DNA of 64,000 bases from Endoryza foliicola (GCA_965226965.1 OZ245715.1:2294001-2358000); one strand, 5' to 3'. Shown: positions 48,460-57,793, counted from the first letter of the stretch. Notes: generated by a model from the letters alone, not told the origin. Numbers and translations are program-made.

Positions 48460-51396
48460 ATGAGAAAAATTCAGGTCTTATTCCTGTTCATGGCTATTGC
48501 ACTTACAGCCATGTCACAGAAAAAGCCGCTCGATCACAGCGTTTATGATGGCTGGAAATCACTAGGCGAGCGTCAAATTTCCAACAACGGACAATACGCA
48601 GTGTATTCCATTAATCCACAAGAAGGAGATGGTATGCTTGTGATCCAATCACTGGAGAATACCTATAAAAAAGAAGTGCCACGCGGCTATGGAGCTTTTA
48701 TTAGCCCCGATAGCCGTTTTGTAGTGTTTCGAATACGTCCTTTGTTCAAGGATACCCGAGATGCACGTATAAAGAAAAAGCGTCCTGACGATATGCCGAA
48801 AGATACGCTGGCAATTGTTGAACTAGGAAAAGACAGTGTGTTGAAAATTGCTCGTGTAAAATCTTTCAAAACTCCGGCAAAAGGAGAAGGAAACTGGATC
48901 GCCTATTTGAATGAAAAATCATTGCCTGAAGCTCCTAAGCCTCGCGTAGCACCCGATTCAGCAACGCAATTGAACAACCTTACTAAAATGGCCGACAGCC
49001 TAATACGTGTAGCTGATAGTTTAAGAGCAAAAGCACTCGAAGCAAAAACAAAAGGAATCAGTGTACTGGCACCTGCTAAAAAAGATCGCCCGGCTACGCC
49101 TAAAACTCCGGAAGATCCTTTTGAAGAAGGCACAGAACTGGTGTTGCGCAATTTGAAAACAGCAGAGGAAAAGAAATACAAATTAGTAACAGATTACCTC
49201 TTCGATGAACAAGGATCAACTTTACTGATTGAAACCAGTAAGAAAACCGGCGACAGTACTATACAGGCTTCCGTAGTATTGATTAATACTTCAGATTTCA
49301 AAGCCGATACTATTTTCAAGAAATTCAATGATGCGAAGAATTATGCATTCGATGATGCGGGCAAGCAAGTTGTGTTTGTAGCTGAACGAGACAGTGCTGC
49401 CAAAGCTTTACAGAAATTCTACAAGCTTATCTACTTTGAAAAGGGTATGAAAGAAGCTGTTGTAAAAGCCGATCGTTCCACCACTGGCGTTCGCAATGGC
49501 TTCACCGTAAGCCCTGATTTCAACAATCAATTCAGTAAAGACGGATCTAAACTTTACTTTGGATGGGCGAACATTCGCAAGCCGAAAGACACAACCCTAG
49601 TCGATTTTGAAACTGCCCGATTAGACGTTTGGCATTACAACGACGATAACTTACAGCCTCAACAATTACTGCAAGTTCAAGCTGATTTGAGAAGAAGTCA
49701 ATTGGCGGTTTTCAATAAAGGAGCAGCGTCGTTTGTATGGTTAGGAAACAGCGATGATGATTTTGTACAGACTGTAAATCAGGGTAATGCTGATTATGTG
49801 CTTGCTGCTACATCAAAAGGTTATCGCATAGCCGATCAGTGGCAAGGTTTCAGCAAAATGTCTGCTTATATAGTAAGTACCAAAGATGGTAGCAGAAAAA
49901 AAATAGCTGATACCATTCGTGGTCAATACAGCGCATCGCCTTCAGGTAAGTATGTATTCTGGTACAACTGGCTGAACAAAACCTATTTCGCATACAATGT
50001 TCAAACCGGAAAAACCGCTGCCATTTCGAAAGGAGTAAAAGCTCCTATTTGGGATGAAGAAGACGATCATCCCGATGATCCACCACCACACGGTGTTGCA
50101 GGTTGGTTAGCAAATGATGAAATGGTATATATCTATGATAAGTACGACATCTGGGGGTTAGATCCGGAAGGAATCAAACCACCCGTGAACATTACCATGG
50201 GAGTTGGAAGAAAGAATAAAATGGAACTGCGTTACAATAGAACCAATCCTGAAGAACGTTTCCTGGAAAATGGTCAAGAATTGTTGCTTAGAGCATTCAA
50301 TACTGTTGACAAAAAGTCGGGCATCTATACTTTGAAACTGGGGTCCAATGCGCTTCCTTTTGAGAAGTTCATGCAAGAAGTAAGTGTGATGACAGTTACC
50401 AAAGCCAAAAACGCAACTACATATTTGGTTCAGAAGTCTACAATTAAATCGGCTGAATTATATGCTAGTAAAGAATTGGCAGGTTTCTCGCAACTTACAA
50501 ATATCGCGGCACAGCAAGATTCCTACAATTGGCTAACAGCGGAACTCATCAAATGGAAAATGTTTGATGGTAAAGAAGCTGAAGGTTTGGTGTTCAAACC
50601 AGAGAACTTCGATCCGAAGAAGAAATATCCGGTGATCTATTATTTCTACGAAAGAGATGCAGACGGTTTGTACAATTATCGGGCACCTGCGCCTTCAGCT
50701 TCAACAGTGAACATTCCTTATTTCGTTAGCAATGGATACATTGTTGTAGATCCCAATATTTACTACAAAAACGGTGAGCCCGGAGAAAGCGCCTATAACA
50801 GTGTTGTTTCTTGTGCAAAGTACATGGCGAAATTGCCTTATGTAGACAGTACAAAAATGGCTATTCAAGGGCAAAGTTGGGGTGGATATCAGGTAGCCTA
50901 TCTTGTTACAAGAACTAAAATGTTTGCAGCAGCCGGTGCCGGAGCACCCGTGGCAAACATGACTAGTGCCTACGGTGGAATTCGATGGGGAAGTGGCTTG
51001 AACCGCCAATTCCAATACGAACGAACTCAAAGTCGTATCGGTGCTACTTTATGGCAAAGAAGAGATTTGTATTTGAAAAACTCTCCTTTATTTACAGCTG
51101 ATAAAGTGACTACTCCATTGTTAATCATGCACAACGATAAAGACGGTGCTGTTCCTTGGTACCAAGGGATTGAATACTTCACTGCTTTACGCAGATTGAA
51201 TAAAAAAGTGTGGTTACTACAATACAATGATGAAGATCACAACTTGGTTGAGAGAAGAAACAGAAAAGACTTGTCTGTTCGTTTAGGACAATTTTTCGAC
51301 TATCACTTAAAAGGTGCAAAACCTGCTAAATGGTTGACCGATGGCGTTCCTGCTATTGATAAAGGGATAGATTGGGGATTAGAAGTAAATGAATAA
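48460..51396 (+). CDS. S9-family prolyl oligopeptidase-like peptidase, exported
   Basis: A 978-residue exported serine peptidase. I chose the ATG at 48460; the TTG at 48451 is in frame. The signal peptide ends near TAMSQ (about 20). A beta-propeller region fills about 25-640, with a low-complexity Lys/Ala/Pro segment about 135-210. The C-terminal hydrolase domain has GQSWGGYQ with Ser806, the HNDKDGAVPW motif with Asp895 and DEDHNL with His927, a complete triad. It should degrade peptides in the periplasm or outside. A strong terminator follows its stop codon. Confidence 0.93.
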   Translation: MRKIQVLFLFMAIALTAMSQKKPLDHSVYDGWKSLGERQISNNGQYAVYSINPQEGDGMLVIQSLENTYKKEVPRGYGAFISPDSRFVVFRIRPLFKDTRDARIKKKRPDDMPKDTLAIVELGKDSVLKIARVKSFKTPAKGEGNWIAYLNEKSLPEAPKPRVAPDSATQLNNLTKMADSLIRVADSLRAKALEAKTKGISVLAPAKKDRPATPKTPEDPFEEGTELVLRNLKTAEEKKYKLVTDYLFDEQGSTLLIETSKKTGDSTIQASVVLINTSDFKADTIFKKFNDAKNYAFDDAGKQVVFVAERDSAAKALQKFYKLIYFEKGMKEAVVKADRSTTGVRNGFTVSPDFNNQFSKDGSKLYFGWANIRKPKDTTLVDFETARLDVWHYNDDNLQPQQLLQVQADLRRSQLAVFNKGAASFVWLGNSDDDFVQTVNQGNADYVLAATSKGYRIADQWQGFSKMSAYIVSTKDGSRKKIADTIRGQYSASPSGKYVFWYNWLNKTYFAYNVQTGKTAAISKGVKAPIWDEEDDHPDDPPPHGVAGWLANDEMVYIYDKYDIWGLDPEGIKPPVNITMGVGRKNKMELRYNRTNPEERFLENGQELLLRAFNTVDKKSGIYTLKLGSNALPFEKFMQEVSVMTVTKAKNATTYLVQKSTIKSAELYASKELAGFSQLTNIAAQQDSYNWLTAELIKWKMFDGKEAEGLVFKPENFDPKKKYPVIYYFYERDADGLYNYRAPAPSASTVNIPYFVSNGYIVVDPNIYYKNGEPGESAYNSVVSCAKYMAKLPYVDSTKMAIQGQSWGGYQVAYLVTRTKMFAAAGAGAPVANMTSAYGGIRWGSGLNRQFQYERTQSRIGATLWQRRDLYLKNSPLFTADKVTTPLLIMHNDKDGAVPWYQGIEYFTALRRLNKKVWLLQYNDEDHNLVERRNRKDLSVRLGQFFDYHLKGAKPAKWLTDGVPAIDKGIDWGLEVNE

Positions 51397-51398
51397 TA

Positions 51399-51437
51399 GA
51401 AAAAGGCTGTCGCGAACTATTCCGACAGCCTTTTTTC
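51399..51437 (+). terminator. Bidirectional terminator
   Basis: AAAAGGCTGTCG (51401-51412) pairs with CGACAGCCTTTT (51423-51434), with T on the plus strand and A on the other side. It serves the S9 peptidase and the convergent gene at 51452. Confidence 0.85.
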
Positions 51438-51451
51438 TTATGAAGAGCGGG

Positions 51452-52162
51452 TTAGCTCATGATATAACGAACCAAACTTCTTTTTGCAATGGGCAGCAAG
51501 GTTTCGTCGATTGGGAATTGAAGTTCAGTTTCAATGGTATACACAGCCGGATTAGGAAGGTCTTTGTGCTCTTTAATCAAATTCAACTTCACTCCTTCAT
51601 AGGTATTTACAAAGCTTCTTCGATAATCGCCCATGTACTCCGTTTTCATGGTACGATAACGTTCTTGTTGCTTTTCAATAATATTCAAGCGATAGCGGTA
51701 GATACGCGTGGTGAGTTGCTCACCGCTGCTTAAAAAGAAATACCCTTCATTCGATTCAATGGGTACTAAGCCAATGGGATAGATGTTTAGCTTGTCTTCA
51801 ACGAATTCATAAATTTCAGTACCACTAGTGATCGTGTATTTCATCCTATTAGAAGCATATTGAATGATTTCTTCAAGCTCCTGCATCAATTCATCATCAG
51901 TAACCAATTGTTCGTATAAGAGTTCTAGTTTTTGCAATTGAATGCCTGTAAAACGCTTTGGAAACTGGTCTTGAAGAAAGCGTTTGTTTTCGCGAAAAGA
52001 GACAAGATTGTTGTAATGAAAAATGAGATCTGCCAATTGAGGATAAAGTTTATTCTCATTGAAATGTTCCGAGATCTCTTTCAGATAGGCGAGAAGGGTA
52101 TACTTCTTCAGCTCAAAATCGATATACCCGTCGGCAAACCAGGTTTCAGATAATGTTTTCAT
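51452..52162 (-). CDS. Conserved helical protein of unknown function
   Basis: A 236-residue cytoplasmic protein. The N-terminal half is helical (DGYIDFELKKYTLLAYLKEISEHFNENKLYPQ), with the middle rich in Leu/Glu (LEEIIQYASNRMKY). The second half looks beta-rich (IYPIGLVPIESNEGYFFLSSG, TYEGVKLNLIKEH, PAVYTIETELQFPIDETLLPIAKRSL). I recognise the overall type as one conserved in Bacteroidota but know no function. It converges on the S9 peptidase gene and shares its terminator. The ATG at 52162 is the natural start. Confidence 0.65.
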   Translation of the reverse strand: MKTLSETWFADGYIDFELKKYTLLAYLKEISEHFNENKLYPQLADLIFHYNNLVSFRENKRFLQDQFPKRFTGIQLQKLELLYEQLVTDDELMQELEEIIQYASNRMKYTITSGTEIYEFVEDKLNIYPIGLVPIESNEGYFFLSSGEQLTTRIYRYRLNIIEKQQERYRTMKTEYMGDYRRSFVNTYEGVKLNLIKEHKDLPNPAVYTIETELQFPIDETLLPIAKRSLVRYIMS

Positions 52163-52275
52163 AACCGAAGATTTTCTATTCTGAATTTACAAAAAATCTT
52201 TCAATCAAAATACCGCTGTTCAATTTTTAAACGCGTCGGGATCATTTTTTAGTATTTTTAACGAAATCAAATACT

Positions 52276-52776
52276 ATGCGTCTAGTAGTAAAATTGTTGT
52301 TAGTAGTGGTAGTGTTCGCTACTTCTTGCACCCATACTATTTATGTTGTTAGGCATGCTGAGAAAGTTGCTTCAAATGATCCGGATCCTTTATTGACAGA
52401 ATTAGGAAGCATTCGTGCCGATGCTTTAAGAGACAGCTTGAGCAGCAAGAAAATACAAATCATTTATTCAACCAATACCAATCGTACGAGATCTACTGCA
52501 ATTCCTACCGCTCTTTTTTTCAAGGATAGTATCAGAATTTATGGTCCACGACCCGATTCATTGTTCTATAATTCTCTTCTACAAAACAAAAAAAATACGC
52601 TTGTTATTGGCCATAGTAATACGATTGATGATATTGTAAATGGGGTGATGGGGAAAAAAGTGGTTCCCGGTGATTTTAAAGATTGGGAATACGACAACCT
52701 ATTCATTATTCGAGTGAGAGGGAAGAAGAAGACTTTTGTTGCGAAGAAGTATGGACCGCGGATAATTAATAATTAA
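52276..52776 (+). CDS. SixA-like histidine phosphatase lipoprotein
   Basis: A 166-residue phosphoglycerate-mutase-fold protein with a lipoprotein signal (ATSC, Cys18). The phosphohistidine motif is VVRHAEK with His27, and VIGHSNT holds the second His. The fold is compact, as in SixA. An exported phosphohistidine-type phosphatase would act on small phosphorylated compounds in the periplasm. The last residues IINN and the stop codon come from a TTAATAATTAA repeat block, which suggests that repeat insertion changed the C-terminus. Confidence 0.85.
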   Translation: MRLVVKLLLVVVVFATSCTHTIYVVRHAEKVASNDPDPLLTELGSIRADALRDSLSSKKIQIIYSTNTNRTRSTAIPTALFFKDSIRIYGPRPDSLFYNSLLQNKKNTLVIGHSNTIDDIVNGVMGKKVVPGDFKDWEYDNLFIIRVRGKKKTFVAKKYGPRIINN

Positions 52777-52963
52777 GAATTAATAATTAATAATGGAACA
52801 GCCGGGAGTAATTAATAATTAATAAGTAATAATTAATAATGGAATAGCCTGGATAATTAATAATTAAGAATTAATAATTAATAATGAAACAGCCGGGAGA
52901 ACAGGAATCAAGGATAAGAGGAGACGAGGAGGGCGGAAATTCGGAGAGACTGCCAGCGCTGCG
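52768..52963 (-). repeat. Composite word repeat, locus 3 (inverted)
   Basis: On the minus strand the order is GCAGCGCTGGCAGTCTCTCCG (52963-52942), TCCTCG words, then three CCCGGCTGTTTCATTATTAATT-type units down to the SixA stop codon. The copies of the CCCGGCTG unit lie at about 52897, 52856 (variant CCAGGCT) and 52806. It has the same internal order as loci 1 and 2. Confidence 0.8.
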
Positions 52964-53130
52964 ATCGCTGCGCCGCTGCGGTAAAGAAGCACTCCAAATA
53001 TTCAGTTTTTTCCCTCTACCGCAAAGAAACAAAGTACGCAACGGTTCTCAACGAAAAACTTAGCGAATTCTCTGCGCTCCGCGGTGAAAAAAAACTAGAA
53101 AATCATCAATCTCCAGCAATACAAAACATA
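52964..53130 (-). repeat. CTCTGCGCTCCGCGGTG-type words, extension of locus 3
   Basis: The block contains CTGCGCCGCTGCGG next to the previous unit, and CTCTGCGCTCCGCGGTGAAAA at 53070-53090. On the minus strand it reads TTCACCGCGGAGCGCAGAG and corresponds to the TTCACCGC block at 37426. No coding frame is evident. Confidence 0.65.
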
Positions 53131-53160
53131 AAAAAAGTCCTTCACTATGAAGGACTTTTC
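53131..53160 (-). terminator. Terminator of the E2 gene
   Basis: On the minus strand AAAAGTCCTTCA pairs with TGAAGGACTTTT over a 3-nt loop and runs into a T tract. Confidence 0.85.
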
Positions 53161-53169
53161 TATTTCAAA

Positions 53170-54522
53170 TTAAATTTCTCGATTGGGATCAAACGCCTCC
53201 AATTCTTTGGCCACCGCTGTTAAGAATGAAGCTCCAAGAGATCCGTCAATGATTCTATGATCATAACTCATGCTCAAATACATCATGTGACGAATAGCAA
53301 TGGAATCTCCTTGTTCCGTTTCAACTACCATCGGACGTTTTTTAATGGCACCAACAGCTAAAATAGCAACCTGAGGTTGATTGATAATAGGAGTGCCCAT
53401 TAAACTTCCGAAAGTTCCCACATTGGTCAAGGTAAAAGTACCGCCGGTAGTATCATCCGGTTTCAGTTTATTATTTCTTGCAGCATTTGCCAAATTGTTT
53501 ACTTGTTTGGTCAAACCTAACAAATTCAATTGATCTGCATTTTTGATAACTGGAACAATCAAATTTCCACTTGGAAGTGCGGTTGCCATTCCAATATTGA
53601 TATCTTTCTTCACCAAAATACGTTCACCATCTATCGAGCTATTCATCAATGGAAACTTCTTGATACATTTTACGATGGCCTCAACGAACAAAGGCGTGAA
53701 AGTGATTTTTTCATTTTCTCTTTTCTCAAAACTCTTTTTCACCTTCTCTCTCCACAATACTAAATTGGTAACATCGGCTTCAGTAAAACTGGTAACGTGT
53801 GGACTTGTGTGCTTGCTGTCTACCATGTGTTTGGCGATCAACTTGCGCATTCTGTCCATTTCAATGATCTCAACATTACCAGACGATGCAATTGAAACGG
53901 GAGTTGAGGGAGTAGTAGCCGCAGCAACAACAGTTGCAGCAGGCTTTGGTGTTTCGGTAGCCACAGCTTTTGGTGCAGCAGGTGTATAACTGCCTCCATT
54001 TTTCTTAGCGGCTACATATTCTAGAATATCTTTTTTGGTAACCCGACCTTCGTTGCCCGAGCCTGCAATTTGCTCTAGTTCCGACATTGAAATGCCTTCG
54101 CTTGTAGCAATATTCAATACCAGTGGAGAATAGAATCGTGCTCCATTTGAAATCGCTGCGGGTCTAGCCGTTTCTACCAATACCGGTGCTTCTACAACAG
54201 GCGCTGCTGTTACAACTGACGCAGCAGGTTTTTCAGCAACTACCGATGCAACCGGTTTCGTTTCAGCCGCACCATTGGAACCCTCTGTTCTTATTTTAGC
54301 AATCACGGTTCCTACAGGAACAACATCATTTACATTGAACAAAACCGACTCTATAACGCCGGCAGCCGTAGAGGGAACTTCACTGTCTACTTTATCGGTC
54401 GCGATTTCCAGTATGGTTTCATCCATCTTTACAGCATCACCGGGCTGCTTCACCCATTTAAGGATGGTAGCTTCCATGATGCTTTCGCCCATTTTCGGCA
54501 TTATCAAGTCAACAACTGCCAT
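53170..54522 (-). CDS. 2-oxo acid dehydrogenase E2 (dihydrolipoyl acyltransferase)
   Basis: A 450-residue core component of a pyruvate, 2-oxoglutarate or branched-chain dehydrogenase complex; it transfers an acyl group from lipoate to CoA. The lipoyl domain has ATDKVDSEVPS with Lys44 as the lipoylation site. A flexible Ala/Pro/Val/Thr-rich linker (about 85-130) leads to the peripheral-subunit-binding domain (about 132-172, FYSPLVLNIATSEGISMSELEQI), a second linker, and the catalytic domain (about 215-450) with SYDHRIIDG (His422, Asp426). The DKVDSEVPS lipoyl motif suits branched-chain-type E2. E1 and E3 genes are not in the window. Confidence 0.93.
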   Translation of the reverse strand: MAVVDLIMPKMGESIMEATILKWVKQPGDAVKMDETILEIATDKVDSEVPSTAAGVIESVLFNVNDVVPVGTVIAKIRTEGSNGAAETKPVASVVAEKPAASVVTAAPVVEAPVLVETARPAAISNGARFYSPLVLNIATSEGISMSELEQIAGSGNEGRVTKKDILEYVAAKKNGGSYTPAAPKAVATETPKPAATVVAAATTPSTPVSIASSGNVEIIEMDRMRKLIAKHMVDSKHTSPHVTSFTEADVTNLVLWREKVKKSFEKRENEKITFTPLFVEAIVKCIKKFPLMNSSIDGERILVKKDINIGMATALPSGNLIVPVIKNADQLNLLGLTKQVNNLANAARNNKLKPDDTTGGTFTLTNVGTFGSLMGTPIINQPQVAILAVGAIKKRPMVVETEQGDSIAIRHMMYLSMSYDHRIIDGSLGASFLTAVAKELEAFDPNREI

Positions 54523-54683
54523 ATGCGTTTAAAAATACGAGTTAAAAAATAGGGTTGAAGCCGATCGGTTCACAGAAATGCTCAAATTATGGGTCTTCTC
54601 AAAAACTATCAACTGTTAGTTAAATAACACAGCATCAATGATTTAAGCCTGTAATTCAGTACCAGCAAGCAACTTTACGGGTA

Positions 54684-54691
54684 CAAAGGTA
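54684..54691 (-). promoter_or_regulatory. -7 box of the E2 gene
   Basis: TACCTTTG on the minus strand matches TAnnTTTG, about 160 nt upstream of the start. The long leader between shows no clear fold. Confidence 0.5.
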
Positions 54692-54711
54692 ATAAATTGA
54701 TTTTAAACTAA

Positions 54712-55998
54712 CTAGCTATTCGATAGGATGAACTTTCGCATCATGTTCAATGCATTTGTAGCCGTTAGTTGCATGTTTCGATCGCGGTCGAAGCGGAAAT
54801 GAAAACAATGCGTTTCAATTTTATCCTTATTGCCCACAGCCACCCAAACGGTACCCACCGGCTTGTCGAGCGATCCACCACTAGGGCCCATAATTCCTGA
54901 AGTAGCCAACGCATAGTTCGTTTTCAAAGTATCTAAGGCTCCTCGAACCATTTGCACTACCGTCTCCTTGCTAACAGCACCTTTCTGCTCTAAAGTATCT
55001 GCTGTTACACCCAATACTTCTTCTTTTACTTCATTCGCGTAGCTAACGATGCTCCCTTTGTAATAGGCGCTTGATCCTGACCTGCTAGTAAGCAGGTGAG
55101 CAATGTAACCGCCCGTGCAACTTTCTGCTGTAGCGATGGTTTGCTTTTTTTCAATCAATATTTTTCCGATAACAGCTTCTAGTGGAAGGTCTTCGTTGAT
55201 GACCATTACATCCTGAACTTCTTGTTGGAGCATATCGAAACAAGCATCCAATTCGGCGATCGTTTTTGCATCGTTTCCACTGGCAGTTAACCGAAGCTTT
55301 ACCATTCCATAATTAGGCAAATAGGCAAGTTTGATATTTGAAGGGAGGTTTTTTTCAAAATCTTGAATGCGTTCTGCTAAAAAAGATTCTCCAATACCGG
55401 CTGTCAAGAGCGTTCTATGGACGATAGGTAGTAACTCAAATTTTTCATGAAGTTGCGGCAGCACATAATGATGCATCATCCCTTTCATTTCATGAGGCAC
55501 GCCGGGCATCGATACAAAATACTTTGTTTTGTGAGAGCCATCTTTTACTTGTACCTCTTTTTCAAACCACATTCCCGGAGCAGTGCCTCTTTTGTTCACA
55601 ATGGGGGTACACACATCAGGAACTTCCGCCTGTTTTAGGTTGCGTTCAATTAAAGGTCGCTTCAATATTGTTTCGAAAATGTGTTTTACATTTTGAAGCG
55701 ATTCTTCGTGTACAACCAATTTTCCGCCAAAATAGTGGCAAAGCAAAGGCTTCGTAATATCATCTGCCGTTGGCCCAAGCCCACCCGTAATGAGTACTAC
55801 ATCGGAAAGTTGACTTTCTTCATCGAGCGCTTGCCAAATATCTTTCCAAACATCACCGATGGCAACTCTTCGGTGTACCCATATGCCAATTTTATTCAAT
55901 TCCTGTGCCATCCAGGCACTGTTAGTATCGATGGTTTGGCCGATCAGCAATTCGTCGCCAATAGTAATAATAGTAGCTAAAACAGGTCCTCTATTCAT
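54712..55998 (-). CDS. cinA: CinA-type nicotinamide-nucleotide amidase / damage-inducible protein
   Basis: A 428-residue protein with two domains. The N-terminal MoCF-like domain (about 1-170) opens with ATIITIGDELLIGQTIDTNSAWMA and has LITGGLGPTADDITK. The C-terminal domain (about 265-428) has the deamidase site ATAESCTGG with Ser293, followed by YKGSIVSYANEVK and ALATSGIMGPSGGS. It deamidates nicotinamide mononucleotide in pyridine nucleotide recycling and has been linked to competence in some bacteria. A -7 box lies 20 nt before the start. Confidence 0.96.
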   Translation of the reverse strand: MNRGPVLATIITIGDELLIGQTIDTNSAWMAQELNKIGIWVHRRVAIGDVWKDIWQALDEESQLSDVVLITGGLGPTADDITKPLLCHYFGGKLVVHEESLQNVKHIFETILKRPLIERNLKQAEVPDVCTPIVNKRGTAPGMWFEKEVQVKDGSHKTKYFVSMPGVPHEMKGMMHHYVLPQLHEKFELLPIVHRTLLTAGIGESFLAERIQDFEKNLPSNIKLAYLPNYGMVKLRLTASGNDAKTIAELDACFDMLQQEVQDVMVINEDLPLEAVIGKILIEKKQTIATAESCTGGYIAHLLTSRSGSSAYYKGSIVSYANEVKEEVLGVTADTLEQKGAVSKETVVQMVRGALDTLKTNYALATSGIMGPSGGSLDKPVGTVWVAVGNKDKIETHCFHFRFDRDRNMQLTATNALNMMRKFILSNS

Positions 55999-56017
55999 GG
56001 TTCACTTTTTTAGAATA

Positions 56018-56025
56018 CAAAGGTA
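56018..56025 (-). promoter_or_regulatory. -7 box of cinA
   Basis: TACCTTTG on the minus strand matches TAnnTTTG. Confidence 0.6.
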
Positions 56026-56279
56026 GGGGCTTCAAGGTTTAGCCTGAAGATTTCAGGAGTTGAGATTCATCATTTGAAAATGGCTCTTTTTTTAGTATAT
56101 TTTAAGTTCCCCGAGTTTAGCTGTTTCCTTGCTATTTTGTTTGCGGAAAAACTTAGTCTATTTTTTTGACTGTAAATCAGCAAAATTGTTTAACATTGTC
56201 GCTATGTAAGTGATTGGCAACCCTTTAGGGAGTAAATCACAGTTTACAGAACAATTGGTGAACCAAATAAAGGCTGCTC

Positions 56280-56708
56280 ATGTCAAAGCAAAATTTTAAG
56301 AGCCACGCACGATATGTTCCGTTGTGGCATTTTGTAACTTCTTTTGCGATCCTCGCGTTACTGATTGGAAGCATCGTGAATTTTGTGAAATCAACTGAAG
56401 ACAACGCGTATTCGGCTTCTTTACTAATTTTAGTGTCGCTTATCTTAGTCTCTATATTTTGGTATGCGCGCAGGTTTGCGCTTGTAGCCCAAGACAGAGC
56501 CATCAGAGCAGAAGAAAATTTACGCCACTATATTCTTACCGGCAAACCATTGAGTCGGCAATTAAGAACCAGTCAAATCATTGCACTTCGCTTCGCCCCG
56601 GATGAAGAGTTTGTAGAATTGGCGCAACGTGCGGTAAACGAGAAAATGCGCAGTAAGGCCATTAAAAAGGCCATTAAAAATTGGAAAGCAGATCATCATC
56701 GAGCATAA
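56280..56708 (+). CDS. DUF6526-family small membrane protein
   Basis: A 142-residue protein with two membrane segments (WHFVTSFAILALLIGSIVNFV and SASLLILVSLILVSIFWYA) followed by a conserved cytoplasmic tail: RRFALVAQDRAIRAEENLRHYILTGKPLS, QIIALRFAPDEEFVELAQRAV and KAIKKAIKNWKADHHR. This is the full pattern of the DUF6526 family, found mostly in Bacteroidota. The function is unknown. It has a strong terminator right after its stop and stands alone. Confidence 0.88.
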   Translation: MSKQNFKSHARYVPLWHFVTSFAILALLIGSIVNFVKSTEDNAYSASLLILVSLILVSIFWYARRFALVAQDRAIRAEENLRHYILTGKPLSRQLRTSQIIALRFAPDEEFVELAQRAVNEKMRSKAIKKAIKNWKADHHRA

Positions 56709-56734
56709 AAAAAGGAGCAAAAGCTCCTTTTTTA
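56706..56734 (+). terminator. Terminator of the DUF6526 gene
   Basis: AAAAAAGGAGC pairs with GCTCCTTTTTT over a short AAAA loop. It begins at the stop codon and is nearly symmetric. Confidence 0.85.
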
Positions 56735-56795
56735 CGTAATAGGTTATTTTGTGCAACTTCACTGTTGTACGTTTTCTCCCCTTTAGTTGGTTTCC

Positions 56796-57206
56796 TCAAT
56801 TAAAATAGGTTGCCATCACTTCCATCAATTCTCTCGGCATCGTGGTTTTTTCTCTGGTATCGGCTTGTAAAAAATACAGCACCACTTTACCGGAAGTAAG
56901 CAATTTGCCTTTTTCGTTGTACACTTCTTGAAAGAATTCGATTCTGTGATCAACGGGTAGTTCCTTCAAAATCGTTTTCACAGTCAGCAATTCATCGTAA
57001 TGTGCCGGGCGAATAAACTTTGCCGACCATTCTACAATGGGCATGATAATGCCCATCGCTTCCATCGACTTATAAGTAAATCCAAGTTTGCGAATGGCTT
57101 CCGCTCTGCCTACTTCAAAATACTGAGCGTAGTTGCCATGATACACTACATTCATTTGATCGGTCTCCGCATAGCGAACCCGAACTTCTGTTGTTGCTTC
57201 AAACAT
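56796..57206 (-). CDS. Hotdog-fold acyl-CoA thioesterase
   Basis: A 136-residue thioesterase of the 4-hydroxybenzoyl-CoA type. Its start has VRVRYAETDQMNVVYHGNYAQYFEVGRAEA, where Asp16 and the HGNY motif (23-26) match the active-site region, followed by the hotdog helix. The rest has PAHYDELLTVKT and SGKVVLYFL in the usual places. It probably hydrolyses acyl-CoA of uncertain chain type. A DoxX-family gene lies upstream on the same strand, 25 nt away. Confidence 0.9.
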   Translation of the reverse strand: MFEATTEVRVRYAETDQMNVVYHGNYAQYFEVGRAEAIRKLGFTYKSMEAMGIIMPIVEWSAKFIRPAHYDELLTVKTILKELPVDHRIEFFQEVYNEKGKLLTSGKVVLYFLQADTREKTTMPRELMEVMATYFN

Positions 57207-57231
57207 CTCAAATAATTAATTTAGAATCGTA

Positions 57232-57642
57232 TTAGTGACCCATCGCTGCATCTACACTGTATTTCCCGGGTCCCACAATCATAATCACCATATAAACTAC
57301 CCCATAAATAAGGGCCATTTCACTCTCAGAAAAAGCTTTGCCTTTATTTAACATAAAAAGAATAACACCCATCGTAATCAACAATGGAATCAAAGCCAAT
57401 CGAGTAAACAAGCCTAAGAGCAATAAAATAGAGCAGAACAATTCTGCAAACAAAACCAAAATTAAACTCCATTCCGAACCTATACCAAAAGGATCGTAAA
57501 AGGATTGAGAACGGCTGCTGTACTGCATTAGCTTGGGTACGCCATGATTGATGAACATCGTAAAACCGAAAACACCTCGCAATAAAAGAAGCGCAATATT
57601 AAATCCTGTATCAGTGTAAGCAGTGGTAAGAATTTTTTTCAT
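57232..57642 (-). CDS. DoxX-family membrane protein
   Basis: A 136-residue membrane protein with four hydrophobic segments. It opens with FNIALLLLRGVFGFTMFINHGVPKLMQY, the typical DoxX R-x-x-x-G..F..HG..K pattern, then LILVLFAELFCSILLLLGLFTRLALIPLLITMGVILFML, and ends YMVIMIVGPGKYSVDAAMG. The role of this family is uncertain, with links to redox and detoxification. A -7 box lies 16-23 nt upstream. It probably shares a transcript with the thioesterase gene. Confidence 0.9.
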   Translation of the reverse strand: MKKILTTAYTDTGFNIALLLLRGVFGFTMFINHGVPKLMQYSSRSQSFYDPFGIGSEWSLILVLFAELFCSILLLLGLFTRLALIPLLITMGVILFMLNKGKAFSESEMALIYGVVYMVIMIVGPGKYSVDAAMGH

Positions 57643-57657
57643 TCAGTTGGATTTCAG

Positions 57658-57665
57658 CAAAAATA
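57658..57665 (-). promoter_or_regulatory. -7 box of the DoxX gene
   Basis: TATTTTTG on the minus strand matches TAnnTTTG, 15 nt before the start. Confidence 0.5.
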
Positions 57666-57746
57666 CAAAATGTGTTTTTGTGAAGTGTATACAAAAGAAT
57701 TGTTAATTGATGCACTTATCCACACCTGTTTGGAACGATGTTTGGT

Positions 57747-57754
57747 TACCTTTG
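57747..57754 (+). promoter_or_regulatory. -7 box of the TPR gene
   Basis: TACCTTTG matches TAnnTTTG, 40 nt before the ATG at 57794. It may drive the whole 57794-64000 gene run. Confidence 0.55.
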
Positions 57755-57793
57755 GAATAATAGGAAACTTTAACCCACCTTAAGGACTTAGGA

